Of a stretch of 64,000 nt of DNA, positions 11,371 through 23,138 are shown piece by piece. The DNA is taken from positions 13,460,285 through 13,524,284 of the forward strand of contig JAVMKO010000021.1 in assembly GCA_032164245.1 (NCBI GenBank), read 5' to 3'. The translations under genes and the position numbers were made by a program. This DNA is from Sternotherus odoratus. Its lineage: Eukaryota; Chordata; Testudines; Kinosternidae. Below the pieces are notes generated by a model, which saw only the letters and a list, made by a program, of their open reading frames with translations, did no database searches and had not been told where the DNA came from. Positions within the stretch are counted from its first letter, which is position 1. The number at the start of each line of letters is the position of its first letter.

Positions 11371-12589
11371 CTAAAAGGATGGTTTGACCCACTCTTGGCC
11401 AGAGTTAGATGTGAAGGTGCCAGATTCCATCCCACCAGCATTTACGAGCAAATCATGTGAATTCAGGAATTTCATCCTGAATGAAATCTCATCATTTCTA
11501 CTAGTGAAGGTGGCTTTGTGTGAGGAGGGGTTCTACCAACCGCTCTGTGAATTTGTTCCTGGTGAAAGTTCACGACAGTAGACGTGGAATCAGCTTTTCT
11601 CACCGAAACAATTTTCCTTTTTCAAAACCAGCTTTTTTTTTTTACTACTCCCCCTCGCTCCAGCACTTGCATGAAAACTGCTTGTAAATGGGGATTTTCT
11701 GCTCAGTTTTGTTAGTGAGGATACATTTGTGGTGGTGTGTGTGAAGTTCTAAGGCCATCCTACAGAAAGACACGAGGCTCTGTGTGTGTGCATGTGTGTG
11801 TTTGTACATACAACACATTGCTTTTCTCTCCCATGCTCAACACTCATTCATTCTTGGCCCCCACTGCTTGAAATCTTGAGCCTATGCAAATAGGTATTTT
11901 ATCCTTTTTTTAATGTATCTCACTAGCACATCAATAATAAATCCACATTAGGGTGAGCACGCTCTGTACGCATACGGGAAGCTTGTTGTCTCCTCAACAC
12001 CCCAAAGAAGCCATAGCTCAAGAGCTCTTCAAAGAACCTTGGTGAATGGGCGAGTCCAAAGTAAAGACAGTATAAACCCCGAAGCCAGCAGGAGAAATGG
12101 AAGATAGAGGAACACAGGGGAGCCCATAGGAAGCCTATATAAGGAGCTAAGGGGGTAGATAAATGTGAGAGGACTGCATTCAGATGTTCTGAACCTTTGG
12201 ATGCTTCTTCTGACTCTTTCTTCCTCTTGATGCTCACCGTTCGTTAATGGAAATAATGCTTTCTTAATAAGCCAACAAAGAGAAGGACCTCTCCCCTTCT
12301 GCATAGTGGAGTCCTGCTTTCTGGAGCTGTATCAGTGCGGGGCTGCCACACCCAAGGAGTCACAGGAACGTGTATCTACTGGGCCAAAGGAAAGGAAAAT
12401 TGCACGTTTCACAGTAACTAAAGGAGTCAAAATGCTTTTCTGATGGAAAAGGGCCATCTCAGTGAGACCAGCTTCCTGTGGAAACCGGCCCACAGTTCTC
12501 CTTTTCTTGTTGTTCTGTGAACCGTTAATATACAAGCACGTAGCTCCCATTCACTGTGAAAAACCAAACACGAGTGTTAGGCCTATTTT
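11371..12589. other. unassigned sequence; possible old repeat at 11.9-12.3 kb
   Basis: A T-run lies at about 11632-11643 and a TG-rich run at 11781-11803. CTATATAAGG at 12135-12144 is a strong TATA-like word, but there is no downstream exon and no recognisable LTR boundary, so it is left unassigned. Minus-strand frames at 11923-12304 have no recognisable domain. Confidence 0.45.
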
Positions 12590-12935
12590 ATGTGAATTAT
12601 TTATTCCCTGACAGTAAAATGTAATATTTTAGAATAGATCTTTCCAAATATTAGACACATAAATGAGAATAGATAAACACACCCAATATATATGTATGCA
12701 TATGTAGAGATATTCAGTCTGATTTCTGATTTTCGGGGAAGTACTCAGATGCTAATTAAGCAAAGCCTCTTTCTGAGTTAATATGGCATTCAGGTCATCT
12801 CTTCCCTCTGTCAAAAGATGCATTAGAATCTACTTAAAGCACCAAATAACTCTCCAGGTTTTCTGGTGACCTTTGCAGCCTGTGCTGAGACACAATTTGT
12901 ATAAATTGGCTAAAACAATATTGAAGGACGGCGCT
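12590..12935. promoter_or_regulatory. candidate conserved noncoding element
   Basis: A repeat-free A/T-rich block containing GAATTATTTATTCC near 12594, CAGATGCTAATTAAGCAAAG at about 12747-12766, and ATTTGTATAAATTGGC near 12895. Clustered TAAT and E-box-like words suggest an enhancer; this is inference only. Confidence 0.35.
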
Positions 12936-13744
12936 TCCTTCAGTGCAATAACGAATAGGGCTTTCCGAAAACAAACACGGGAACTGCGTGTGGAAAGGTC
13001 AGGACATTGAAAGTCAAGTACCAGCCACTAAGAGGCTGATATTTAAAACTCTGTGTCCCTGCATGTGGCTGTGGGCGTTTTCCTTTGGGAAGAGGAAGCA
13101 AGGACACATACCCAACCACAACTGCATAAATATATATCTCCAGCATCTGACAAATCACCCCCTACAATTATCTGCAAGTGCAAATGGGGAAGGTCAGATT
13201 TAAAGGCCCCTTTTGGAAAAAAAACCAGGGCTTGTGGGCTGAAGAGTTCAATGTGCCTGCGGTAATGCCTGGGCCAAGCCAGCACTTTGCCCTGTTGGTG
13301 TACACGAGTCTTTTCAGTTTGCATCCTCTGCTCAGACACCAGCGCTGACTGCTGCGATAAACATTCTTCCCCCTTTGATGTTGTTTCTTGTGGGAATGCT
13401 GCTGTTCCTTAGTGGGATGGCTGGTCTGTCTAGCTAACAAATGCATTTATAAAATGTCCATCACCACGGTATCTGGGCCTGATATCTACTTAAATACGAT
13501 TACCCAGGATGTTTTGCCAGCTGGCAGATACCGCACAGCAGTGCTGGGCATACTAGTTCTATGAAAAGACTGAAAGGTTTGGGGTCAGACGTCCACACAT
13601 GCATCAAATTCCTTTCCGGGTGTTGTGCAAACAAGAGCAACTGCTGAGTATTTTCCACTTTTCACCTCCAGCTATTCACTACATCACAGACTCTACACAG
13701 TCTGCTGAGAGATTTCCCAGGCGTGCGGAGGAAAAAAGGATGTT
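12936..13744. other. unique sequence, no gene seen
   Basis: No known repeat was recognised. Several overlapping open frames of 60-100 codons occur on both strands at 12940-13446, but none shows domain-like patterning. Confidence 0.5.
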
Positions 13745-14205
13745 TCTGTGGTTAGAGCAACCACCTGTCACATGGAAATCTGGGTTCCACCCTGAGCTCT
13801 GCTATCACCCATGACCACGGATAAGTCAATCTTCTCGGTGTGTGAAACGGGGATTCCTTTTCCCCACCATTTCCCTGTGTGAGTCTTTACACTGGAAGTT
13901 CTTTGTGGGAAGGGCTGTCTTTGACTATGTTTGTTCAGCGCCCATCACAACAGGGCCCCACTCTTGGTTGGAGCCTCTAAAGGTCTGTCTACACAGCAAA
14001 GAAAAACCTGCAGCTGGCCCGTGAGAGCCGCCTCGGTTTGTGGGGTTCAGGCTGGGGGTTGTTTCATTGCTGTGTAGACGTCTAGGCTCAGGGTCCAGCC
14101 CGACCTCTGGCACCCTCTCACCCGGCAGGGTCCTTCAGCCCTGGCTGCAGCCCGAGCCCAAACGTCTACACAGCAGCGTCTACCACAATACAAAGAATAA
14201 AGAAC
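13745..14205 (+). mobile_element. MIR/L2-tail SINE, forward, split by a MITE
   Basis: MIR order is visible: GTGGTTAGAGCAACCACCTG, AATCTGGGTTCCACCCTGAG, ATGACCACGGATAAGTCAAT, GTGTGAAACGGGGATTCC, then the L2-like tail AACAGGGCCCCACTCTTGGT to 13979. The tail resumes after the inserted element with TACCACAATACAAAGAATAA at 14181. Confidence 0.8.
13980..14178. mobile_element. fold-back DNA transposon (MITE) inserted in the MIR
   Basis: GTCTACACAGCAAAGAAAAA begins near the left end; the inverted word TTGCTGTGTAGACGTCTAGG lies inside, and GTCTACACAGCAGC recurs at the right end. G/C-rich self-complementary arms surround it. TCTA flanks both sides (13976-13979 and 14179-14182), a plausible short target duplication. 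The right arm appears missing compared with the family as I recall it. Confidence 0.7.
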
Positions 14206-16729
14206 AAGTTTGGGGGTTAATACAGAGAGACCCTCCACAAGGAAACACGTCACTTTCTTTGTATCAGAGTGTGTAGAACAGTGCAAAGTTCTACTTCATG
14301 GCATTTTTTCAGATGTCCTTGACTGGCTAGTTTACTTTGTACAGCTGAACGTCGAGGTTTCTTCAGCCATCTGGATGGCTAATATACCCCAGAGTTGATC
14401 CAGACAGTGTGTCATAAACAAAGACACCCTGAGCTCCATCTCAGCATTGCTATTGTCCCACTTATGCCATAGCTGCATATGTGCTGCTCACACAGATTAA
14501 TGAGAGGTGTTTTCGGGCACAGCTTTAGGGACCTGCTTAATCTCCATGTTACACGTTATTTAAGTCTAAATTGACTTTATTCCCACTCTCCTCCTATTTC
14601 CCAAAGATGGATACAACGCCACGCACCAATGCAGAGTTCTAGTGGTTTCTCTAATAATCTGAAGGAGCTTCATCTACTGATTGGAACGAAGGGCAGAGGT
14701 GATTACATTGTGTGCCAGTGTATTATAAGAAACACACTTGTGCCTCCCCTTTGGTATTTCTGTGGCACATTGTTTCGAGGCATAAACACAGATATAAAAA
14801 CATCATCACATCACACAGTGCAATGACAAGGCATTGTCTAATTATGGAAACCACAAAGACACCTGCAGGCTACATATAAAGCAGAAACGCAGCTCTAGGA
14901 ATGACTCTCAAGATAAGTCCCAAAGAGAGTAGGAGAGGAAAATAAACCTGGATTTGCTGAAGAGAAAGGAGACCTGAGTAAATGTGGAAGCAGGATGGAG
15001 GTTTGCTCGAGCAGTGGCACCTGCCAGGGAAGCTATGACGTAAGATTTGGGATGTTATCCTCTGCCCATAGAGACCTGACAGCATCACTAATCTCGTGGG
15101 GAAATTGCTGGCTGCTGTATTCCCAGACCTTCCTCTCTCAAATGAGCCATACAGATGAGAGAGAGAGAGTCAAGAGTCCCCGCCGAGCAGAAAAGTGCTT
15201 CAATGGAAAAATAAAAGAAAATGCATCCAAGGCAAAGGGGAAAGGAAAAAGCAAACACCGTTATTATCACAAATCCATTGAAACACACTGGGCAGCCTTC
15301 ACACGAACAACAAAAGCCGGGTGAGAAGCACAGGCCATCTGGAGCTCCCCGTGGGAATTCGATGAAGTTCTTCAACTTGCGTTGGCGATTTTCTCAGCTC
15401 ATTTCAGCCCAGAGTTTGGTGATGCACCATTTCCTGGTCGGATGCTGCTTGTCACTTCAGCTCTGTGCCAGCACGTTACCCTTTTGGCTTCAAATCTTTA
15501 ATTTCCTTCCTGAAGCCAGGTGTTCACCCGGAAGTTGTGGGAGCCTGGAGACCCAGCACAGATGTGGCCAGCTGCCACTGCCCTTGTGTCCTGTAGACCC
15601 GGCAGCCCCCACCTGGATTTCCTTAATAAAACGTGCTTTGGTTTGATGCAAGAGAGAGAAACGAGGCCAAGGGGGTCAGAGAGGACAAGCGGTAGCTGCT
15701 TAGCAGTTAGGAAGTAGCTTTCTGACAACATCTTTCTCTGCACAGCAAGGACTACAAATGTAGACACAGGTATAGGCTAGAACATTCGCTGCAATGATGC
15801 ACCAATCCAGAGTGTTTCAAGGCACCTCTAGGAACCTAGGCACCTTGTAGCTAATGGCATCACCACCTCCCTAAGGACACAATAAGGAGAAAGGCAGCAT
15901 CTTAGTCCATGTAGACTCTGAACTTATGACACAGGCAGCCTGGGGCTCGACTGGGCTCTGAGGCGCAGAGCACAACCAGCGGGGGCTGGAAAGGCTAGTG
16001 GGCTATCTCGTCAGGGAGACGGGTAAAGGATTCGCAGTGGGAATGACACAGGAGTTACCCAGTGTGGCTGGGAAGAAATGCAAGTCTGGTGATGGGGAGA
16101 GAAGTGAGAGGACACAACTGGAAGGCCCATGCTCAGTTTAGCCCCCATCACCCCGGTGTTTGTGAAAGACACTGGTCTGGCAAACCTGGAGCCTGGAGTT
16201 CTCTGTTTATCACAGGGGCTCCCGGGCTGCCCAAGCTGTGTTTGAACAGCCAGGACTGCCAACAAGGACATGAACTGTCTGACAGCGAGAAACTAGGCCA
16301 TGCCCACCGGCTCTGTCACTGCCCAGCTGGGCTGGGTTTGAAGCAGTGGCCTAGGGGTGAAACACTGTGTCGCCTATTAGCCCTCCAGCCAGGTGACCCA
16401 TTCTCCACTCTCTTCACTGGGCAGCACCCTACATAGCTCTTGCTATGACTGGAGACCGGTGCCAGCTCTGGGCATTTCAACCTAGGACAAGCTATTACCC
16501 AAGGGCCAGTCTGACCCTTTCATGAGCTCACCTCCCTTCAGCAAAACCCTCCGGAGTCTCCTTTGAGACTGAGGGGATTTGAGGCCATTCTCTTTAGGGA
16601 TTTAGCTTTCCTCTGGCTTTCCCATGTAGAAAACAGATTTCATGGAAAATTAGAAGCCACCATGGTGCTAGGAGCCTTTGAGGTTGTTAGCTAAGTAGGT
16701 GGAGAAAGAGAAAAACAGGATTCCGCTGT
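14206..16729. other. unique sequence, no gene seen
   Basis: A (GA)n stretch lies at about 15157-15169. A 141-codon + strand frame at 15221-15646 and others lack recognisable domains. No repeat family was recognised. Confidence 0.5.
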
Positions 16730-17060
16730 CTGCTCCTTCACTTCATTTGAAACAGAATTGCTGTATTTTTAAAAAGCACTTCTTCCACACTCCAGTTCCA
16801 CACTGCAGTGCAGAAGACGGTGCCAGCAGCAACAGCTGGTAACCATGTTTTTATCTGTCTGCTGCTTATCAGGAGCCGAGCCACAGACTTTCCACACTCC
16901 AGCCATGAATTATGATATAAAAAATAAGCATAGACCTGATTATTGGCCCTTTGTCCGCTTTCTGCAAACAGATGCTCCATTGTTTGCTGAGCTTGTTCAC
17001 GCAATCCACTGACATGTACACAGTGCGTGCTATTTGAACTGGGAGGTTCTGTCTTGTATC
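16730..17060. promoter_or_regulatory. candidate conserved noncoding element
   Basis: A repeat-free block with TGTATTTTTAAAAAGCACTT near 16763, AACAGCTGGTAACCATG near 16832 (E-box plus half an RFX-like site) and ATGAATTATGATATAAAAAA near 16904. The motif mix suggests regulation; no alignment was available. Confidence 0.3.
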
Positions 17061-17101
17061 TTATTTCTTGAAATGCACAGTAAGAAAAATACCTCAGGCA
17101 T

Positions 17102-17190
17102 CATCTCCTCTCTAACATGACTCCCTTCATAACATCTCCTCTCTAACATGACTCCCTTCATAACATCTCCTCTCTAACATGACTCCCTTC
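17102..17190 (+). repeat. 31-bp tandem repeat, 2.9 perfect copies
   Basis: Units begin at 17102, 17133 and 17164 with CATCTCCTCTCTAACATGAC and are identical wherever they overlap. Perfect identity implies recent expansion, so copy number may vary between individuals. Confidence 0.95.
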
Positions 17191-18713
17191 AACATCTGTC
17201 TTCCAAGCAGTCTGCAAAGGAGGCTACAGTCTATCTAGCAGCTTGCCAAATTGCAAAGATCTTTGTTTATACACTCCATTTAAAAAATAATCCAGCTCTG
17301 GGCTGGATGCGAAGAAAAATAATCTATCACAGGCTTGGAAGGTGAATTGACTGATGCTTTTATAGGAAGGAGTAACTGAAGATTTGTTACATGAGCCTGG
17401 GGTCATCTCCAATATCATCTGCTCTCCATAAAACATGATGAGGTCCAGCCCACTCTTAATCCCTAATGTTTGTCACGTGAGGTATGCAGAGCCAGGAACT
17501 CCATCTGGAACGTGTGCACTCGGAGGTGAGCACTTCTGGCACCAATGCTCACATGGTGGTGCTCAAAAGTCAGTGTCCATTGAATATAGGTGATTGTGAG
17601 AGTGAAATTAGCTTGCTTCAAAAATTCATTGCAATAAAACTCCTTCGGTCTTTATGTACTTGCAGGCCTTGAACACACAAATGTGCTGAGTGCATTCATT
17701 TAAAAATCCAAACAAGAATACACAGTGTGACACATCAAAGAGCAATGGCTTTTGGCGGCTCATGGTATGAAATCTTAAAATCCTATCCCTGCCCTGTTCT
17801 GTGAGCTTAGAGAAGTGTTAGGTGTGGTGGGTTGTGCGTTACTCAGCAGTTTTCATTCCCATGGATACATCTGAGCACTTTTTCCCCTTGCACTTCTGGT
17901 TATTAAAAGTCTCAGCTTTGAATGCACCCCAAAAACTCAAAGCAAAATTCAGCCCAAACCAACACGTTTTGCTCTTTTTAAGGCAAAATAATACAAAACT
18001 TCTGACTTCCACTTGACATCTTAAGTCTGATGTATTATCTGGTGTTATGTATGTTTATGGTGCTAAATACGTGGTTCTGGACCAGTCAAAACCCAGCCTG
18101 AAATCATCTAAAATGCAGAGAACCTTTCTGCAAATTTGGCCTAAGTTTCAGATTTGCAGCCAAAGCTGACTCGAGATGGGGACTTCTGCGTGCAGTGCCC
18201 TGCTGCACCAAATGTTGAACCCTTCTGGTTTTTAGGACTGGTCATTCCATGCAACACTTTCCTGTAGCCTTTCAAGAGTCTGAGCTTTGACGTGTTCAGC
18301 TCCCCGTATCGTCCTGAGGCGCTGTCAGAAAGGGTTGGGGATGGTAGATTTTTCAATAGAATGGCCCAAGTACTGTACCTGACTGTACCTCTCACCTTTC
18401 CAGTCACATGCCGGAGAGGCCACTGTCTCCTTCCTAGTTGTTTTGGGGGTGTTGATTAAAGCTTTCAGATCTAAGAAGCTCTCCAGTGACTAACCCCACC
18501 TAGCCCCTGTCCACTCTAATCAGCGCTGAGTTTGAGTGAGACTAAATCCGACCTCTCCAGATTATTTTTCCCTACAGTGTCCTAAGCAGAACAACAGTGT
18601 TCTAGTACAAAGTCATTTGTACTAGCAGCTGGGCTGTGAATATCCAAGACACTTCAGTTCTCCAAGGACACTCCAGAAGAGGCAACAATTATCTATTAAT
18701 CTGGGGCTAGATT
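17191..18713. other. unique sequence, no gene seen
   Basis: A/T-rich with several short open frames; no domain and no recognised repeat. Confidence 0.5.
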
Positions 18714-18915
18714 TTCAACACTGGTTAGTAAGAATGGGTGCCCCATTTGGTACTCGTTAAAGATGCTGATTTTCAGAAGGTGGGTACTGAGCTACAATTT
18801 ATTATGTGTATTACAATCAAGCCTAGATGAGATCGGGGCCCTAGAAGCCTAGGAGCTGTATTAAGAGACAGGCCCTGCACCAAAAAGTTTACAATCAAAA
18901 TAAACAATAAACACA
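18714..18915 (-). mobile_element. MIR/L2-tail repeat plus adjoining MITE-like scrap
   Basis: The part at 18797-18905 is a reverse L2-tail: TTATGTGTATTACAATCAAG, TAGATGAGATCGGGGCCCTA and AAAAGTTTACAATCAAAATA. The preceding 18714-18790 has CTAGATTTTCAACACTGG and CTGATTTTCAGAAGGTGGGT, words of a GATTTTCA-type reptile MITE. The second assignment is weaker. Confidence 0.6.
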
Positions 18916-19048
18916 ATCAAAATAAACCACTACGTTTAAGTTTATGCGTGCTACTATTCTCCAGCCTACCCAGAACAATACTGTGTCTCAGTTCAGATAT
19001 TTGGTTCTAGTGTCTGAAAGCTACATGGCGGTCTCCAAAAATCATCAT

Positions 19049-19272
19049 TAGACCTGGCTGAAAAATCCCATTTTATTGCAGTGACATTTCAAACTATTCC
19101 ACAAAAGAATTCTAAATGAAACAAACTTTTGTTTAGAAATCCTTTCAACCAAAAATCCAAAGTTTTGCAGAAAAATCAAACTTTTTTTACCCAAAACATT
19201 TGTGAATTTGACAAAACTGCATTTTTTCAATGGAAAAAAAGTGTTGGTTGAAAAAGGTTATCACCATCTCTG
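19049..19272. mobile_element. MITE of the GGTTGAAAAA family
   Basis: A/T-rich body full of AAAATTT-type words, with ends GACCTGGCTGAAAAATCCC (left) and GGTTGAAAAAGGTTATCACC then ATCTCTG (right), whose reverse complements resemble each other. This matches a common non-autonomous reptile DNA transposon. Ends are degraded and no clear target duplication was found. Confidence 0.6.
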
Positions 19273-20716
19273 ATTATGCTGCTTTTTTCTAATGCTATTG
19301 TAAACTGCAGAAATGCAGGTTGGAATAACCACATGTGGGGCAGCACAAGGCCTTATCTGAGGGTTTAAGTGATGCACAGACCTGGTGCTGTTCTTCAGCA
19401 CAGGGGTGAATTTTTCCCATAGACAATGCAAGAGGGAACAAATTCATTCTCAGGTTGGAAAGTGATTAACTTAGAGTTAAGGAACAGGCTCCATAAGGCA
19501 GAATATTTCTGGCTTCTCCAAGCAGAAATAAATCAGAGTGATTTTGCAGTCTTTTGTTGCTTTTGGTAGCCAGGAAATCCCCCTTGTCAACACAAACTCA
19601 ATAGAGACTAAAGTTTGGGAGTCACATACTAGATTTACGTTGTGGAAAAGCACATAAAGCAAAGTAACCTTTACTGAATGTCCCTACAGTGCAGACCATT
19701 TGAGAGAGAATTCATGTGGCTGATCCAATTGGAAATAATGCTTTCAAAACCGGGATGCATCTTTCCTCACATTCCCTAATGAAATTATTTAGTGACTGAC
19801 AGTTATCCAGCTAGAAGATAGATGATCCGCTAGAAGATAAAAATGACATAGAAAATTGATTGGCGTGCAGGAAGGACGTCGTGTACAATGCAAGAGATAA
19901 CCTAAGTGGCTGTGCTGTACACTTGCAAATTTATATCTACTTCTGTTTAGAGCAGAATAATTAAGTGCTTCAAAACTGTGCAGTGTTGTTTGTTTTGCAG
20001 TTAGAGCTGGCAAGTCCCTGTTGTTTTTCATTCAAGAACGCATAGACCAAGTTAATTTCTACTGAAGATTAAAACACATTAAAAAACACAGTGGGGAGAG
20101 AGGAAGAGAGGGGAAGAAGAAAGAATAAAGCAAACTAACTACAGTAAAAAAAAAATAACCATTCATCCCATTCATTGCTTGTACCAAGAATGCAATTCTT
20201 ATGCTCATAAATTCACTGGCCATGGATTTTAAAATGTATTTAATATCAAAGTTGGGAGACTATTCCTCTCAAATCATGCCTGTAAACCCCATTACAACCC
20301 TTGGAGGGCAAGAGAATGTCCACTCTCCTCAAGGTGTTTTAAAATTTGCTATTATTTCTTTTATTGCTACAGAGAAAGGGAAGCATCCATTCCATCTCCA
20401 ACACGCAACTGCCCCCTGTGAAACTCCCCTAGTCCCAATGCACCAACTATTCAAGTATTTATCTTTCCTCCAAGTTCTTTGGCTGTTCATTATTTCATTC
20501 ACTTCTGCTCCACAAACAGTAGATGTGCTTCTTCCACTCCTACTCACCCTCTTTCTTTATCAGTCAGTATTATTCAGGTTATTCCATTCCATTCCAAAGA
20601 GACTGAATGGTGTGAGAGAAAAGGGTTGTCCCCACAGCTATCACCATTCATGTATGTGTCATGAACTTTATTCGAATGGGCCCAGAGCAATCCAGACCAG
20701 ATGACTCCAGATGACT
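19273..20716. other. unique sequence, no gene seen
   Basis: A purine tract lies at about 20094-20130 and an A10 run at about 20146-20155. A 167-codon + strand frame at 20201-20704 has no family resemblance and no splice or promoter context. Confidence 0.5.
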
Positions 20717-21948
20717 GATCCTTATTTACCATTCTGCCAATCTATGTGTCAGCAGCGATTTTACATCCGCTTCCAGATCATTGATTAAATTGTTGAAGAG
20801 CGTTGGGCCCAAGAAACAACATTGGAAACACTGACATTTGAGGACAATTCCCCATTAATGATGACTTTTGTGATCTGTCAGTCAGTTCTTAATCCATTCG
20901 ATACGTGCTCTGTTGATATTATATAGTGCTACTGTTTTAATCAGAATGTTCCATGGTACTAAGTCCCATGCCATACAAAACTCTAAGTATATTACCTCTA
21001 TGCACTGACCTTTATCAACCAAATTTGTAATCCCATCACAGAATGAAATCAGGTTGTTTGACAAGACCGATTTCCAATAAAACCCATGCTGACTCACATT
21101 GACTATATTCCTTTCATTTTATTCTTTATGAATTAAATCCTGTACCAGCTTTTCATTCTCTACCCAGGACTGATGTCTGGCTCCACTGGTTTATAGTAAC
21201 CCCGGTCATCCCACTTGCCCTTTCTGAACATTCCCCAGTATTCCAAGATTTATTAAAAATTAACATCAGTGAGCCAGAGATCTCCCCAGCTAACTCTTTT
21301 TAGGATTCATGGGTGCAAGTCATCTGGGGGCTGCTGATTTCACAATGTTTATCCTGAGTAGATACTGTAAAAGCACCTCCTTGGTTACTAATGGCCGGGA
21401 AAGTACTTCATCATCCTCAAGTACACAATTCTGCTTCTTTCCAAATTCCGAACAGAAATATTTATGGAACACATCTGCCTTTTCTGCTTCATTATTAACA
21501 GTTCTACCATCTTCATCTGATAATGGGCCTATGCCATTATAGGAACAGCTTTTGTTCCTAATATACACAAAAACCTCCTGTGTTGTTCATTGTCCCAACA
21601 GCCATGGAGTCTCCCCTGAAGTCTTTAGCTTCCCTTATCATTTTTCTATATTTCATAACTTCTGATTTATATGGATTGCTTCCTATTTCCCCTTTTTCCA
21701 TCTCATATATAATAAATATTATTATATAATATATATAAAATATACTCTAATTGCTGCTTTTGCTTTGCCACTGAGCCAGAATGGACTTTTACCCAAAGTT
21801 GTCCTCTTTCTTGATTGTGGAATCGTGGCTGTTTGGCCATCTAATAAACTCTTCTTGAACTCACAATTTTCATTCACATTCTTCTGTCTTAATTTTTCAT
21901 CCCGGTCAATGTCACTCATCATTTTCCTTAGCTTTGGGCAGCAAGAGA
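20717..21948 (-). mobile_element. old CR1-like LINE, ORF2 remnant
   Basis: Minus-strand translations in collinear order (right to left) resemble non-LTR retrotransposon ORF2: REAKDFRGDSMAVGTMN-like linker, NEAEKADVFHKYFCSEFGKK, a degraded GPDG block at about 21310-21345, then SQHGFYWKSVLSNNLISFCD and a decayed YLDF-type catalytic strand. Several stops and frameshifts break the frame. A TA-rich tract at 21702-21745 lies within it. CR1/L3 clade placement is likely. Confidence 0.7.
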
Positions 21949-22660
21949 TTTATGAGAGCATCCTGTTCTCAGATTCAGAGTTAGACGCCAATGCAGTGTA
22001 AGCAGAGGCCCAGAACAGGAAAGTTACTTAGAGAGATTAAATGACTCAATGTCCAGCAATGACTTAGAGTCTCAGATGTGAAACAACTCCGTTTGAAATG
22101 GACAGACTCCCAAATGCTGCACTTCAATGACATGATTTCATTCATCCTGGGCCAGATCTTTGACAACAGAGGCAATCCACGCTCCTTAACTTCACAGCCC
22201 CAGGGCAGCGCAGGGAGAGGGTAATGCACCTAGAGAAGGATGTTCCCTTGGTGATGTGTAAATCTAAAGGGAACTTGATTCAGTGACTTTCCAACCTTTT
22301 GAGGGAACTATTCCATCACCAGGCTCCATGACCTCAGCTGAGTCCGCTAACCCCCATCTCTCGTGGGTTCTGAGTGCTGAGTCAGCAGAGCAGATCAGAA
22401 CTCTAAATCCAGACACGGTGCATCCTATGAGACTCCAAAATATGCTCAGAGAGACCCTCTGTTCCTCCTCTTTAAATTTCCACCAAGCCCCCAGCAATAT
22501 TTGCTGTGGATTATTGTGAGCTGTAGGGATCAGTTCATCCATCAGCCAAGGTGCATTCACCGGGGTTCTGGGGAATCTGAAGGTCAGCAGCATCTTCCTG
22601 AGAGAAGGCCCTGCTTTCTCTGCTCTCCCCCAAGTCCACTCCAATGATGCTGTTTGAGTT
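21949..22660. other. unique sequence with a possible MIR scrap
   Basis: CTTAGAGAGATTAAATGACT near 22029 resembles the reverse MIR core, but the homology is too short to be sure. A 126-codon minus frame at 22264-22644 is unrecognised. Confidence 0.45.
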
Positions 22661-23138
22661 CATAGACTCATAGAATATCCAGGTTGGAAGGGACCTCTGG
22701 AGGTATCTAGTCCAACCCCAGGCTCAAAGCAGGACCAACCCCAACTAAATCATCCCAGCCGGGGCTTTGTCAAGCCTGACCTTAAAAACCTCGAAGGAAG
22801 GTAATTCTACCACCTCCCTAGGTAGCCCATTCCAGTGCTTCACCACCCTCCTAGTGAAAATGTTTCCCTAATATCCAATCTAAACCTTCCCAACTGCAAC
22901 GTGAGACCATTACTCCTTGTTCGGTCATCTGCTACCACTGAGAACAGTCTAGATCCATCCTCTTTGGAACCCCCTTTCAAGGAGTTGAAAGCAGCTATCA
23001 AATCTCCCCTCAGTCTTCTCTTCTGAAGTCTAAACAATCCCAGTTCTCTCAGCCTCTCCTCATAAGTCATGCGCTCCAGGCCCCTAATCATTTTTGTTGC
23101 CCTTCTCTGGACTCTTTCCAATTTTTCCACATCCTTTA
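22661..23138 (-). mobile_element. CR1 LINE 3' end, 5'-truncated
   Basis: Minus-strand CR1 with the characteristic terminus at the left (CATAGACTCATAGAATATCC) and GGTTGGAAGGGACCTCTGGA. The minus frame at 22840-23130 encodes the ORF2 C-terminus: [40 protein letters not shown] and AFNSLKGG. It is still open for about 96 codons, which suggests a relatively young copy, but 5' truncation makes it inactive. Confidence 0.95.

Noticed and set aside
12135..12144. CTATATAAGG as a promoter TATA box or CArG box
   Set aside because: The A/T core is seven bases, so it is not a canonical CArG box, and no exon or LTR boundary was found downstream.
20201..20704. 167-codon + strand frame with hydrophobic stretches
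   Set aside because: The hydrophobic run follows from T-rich DNA; there is no recognisable membrane-protein family, and it ends just before the old LINE.
22661..23138. 96-codon minus open frame as a host gene
   Set aside because: It is the C-terminus of CR1 ORF2, followed by the CR1 3' terminus.
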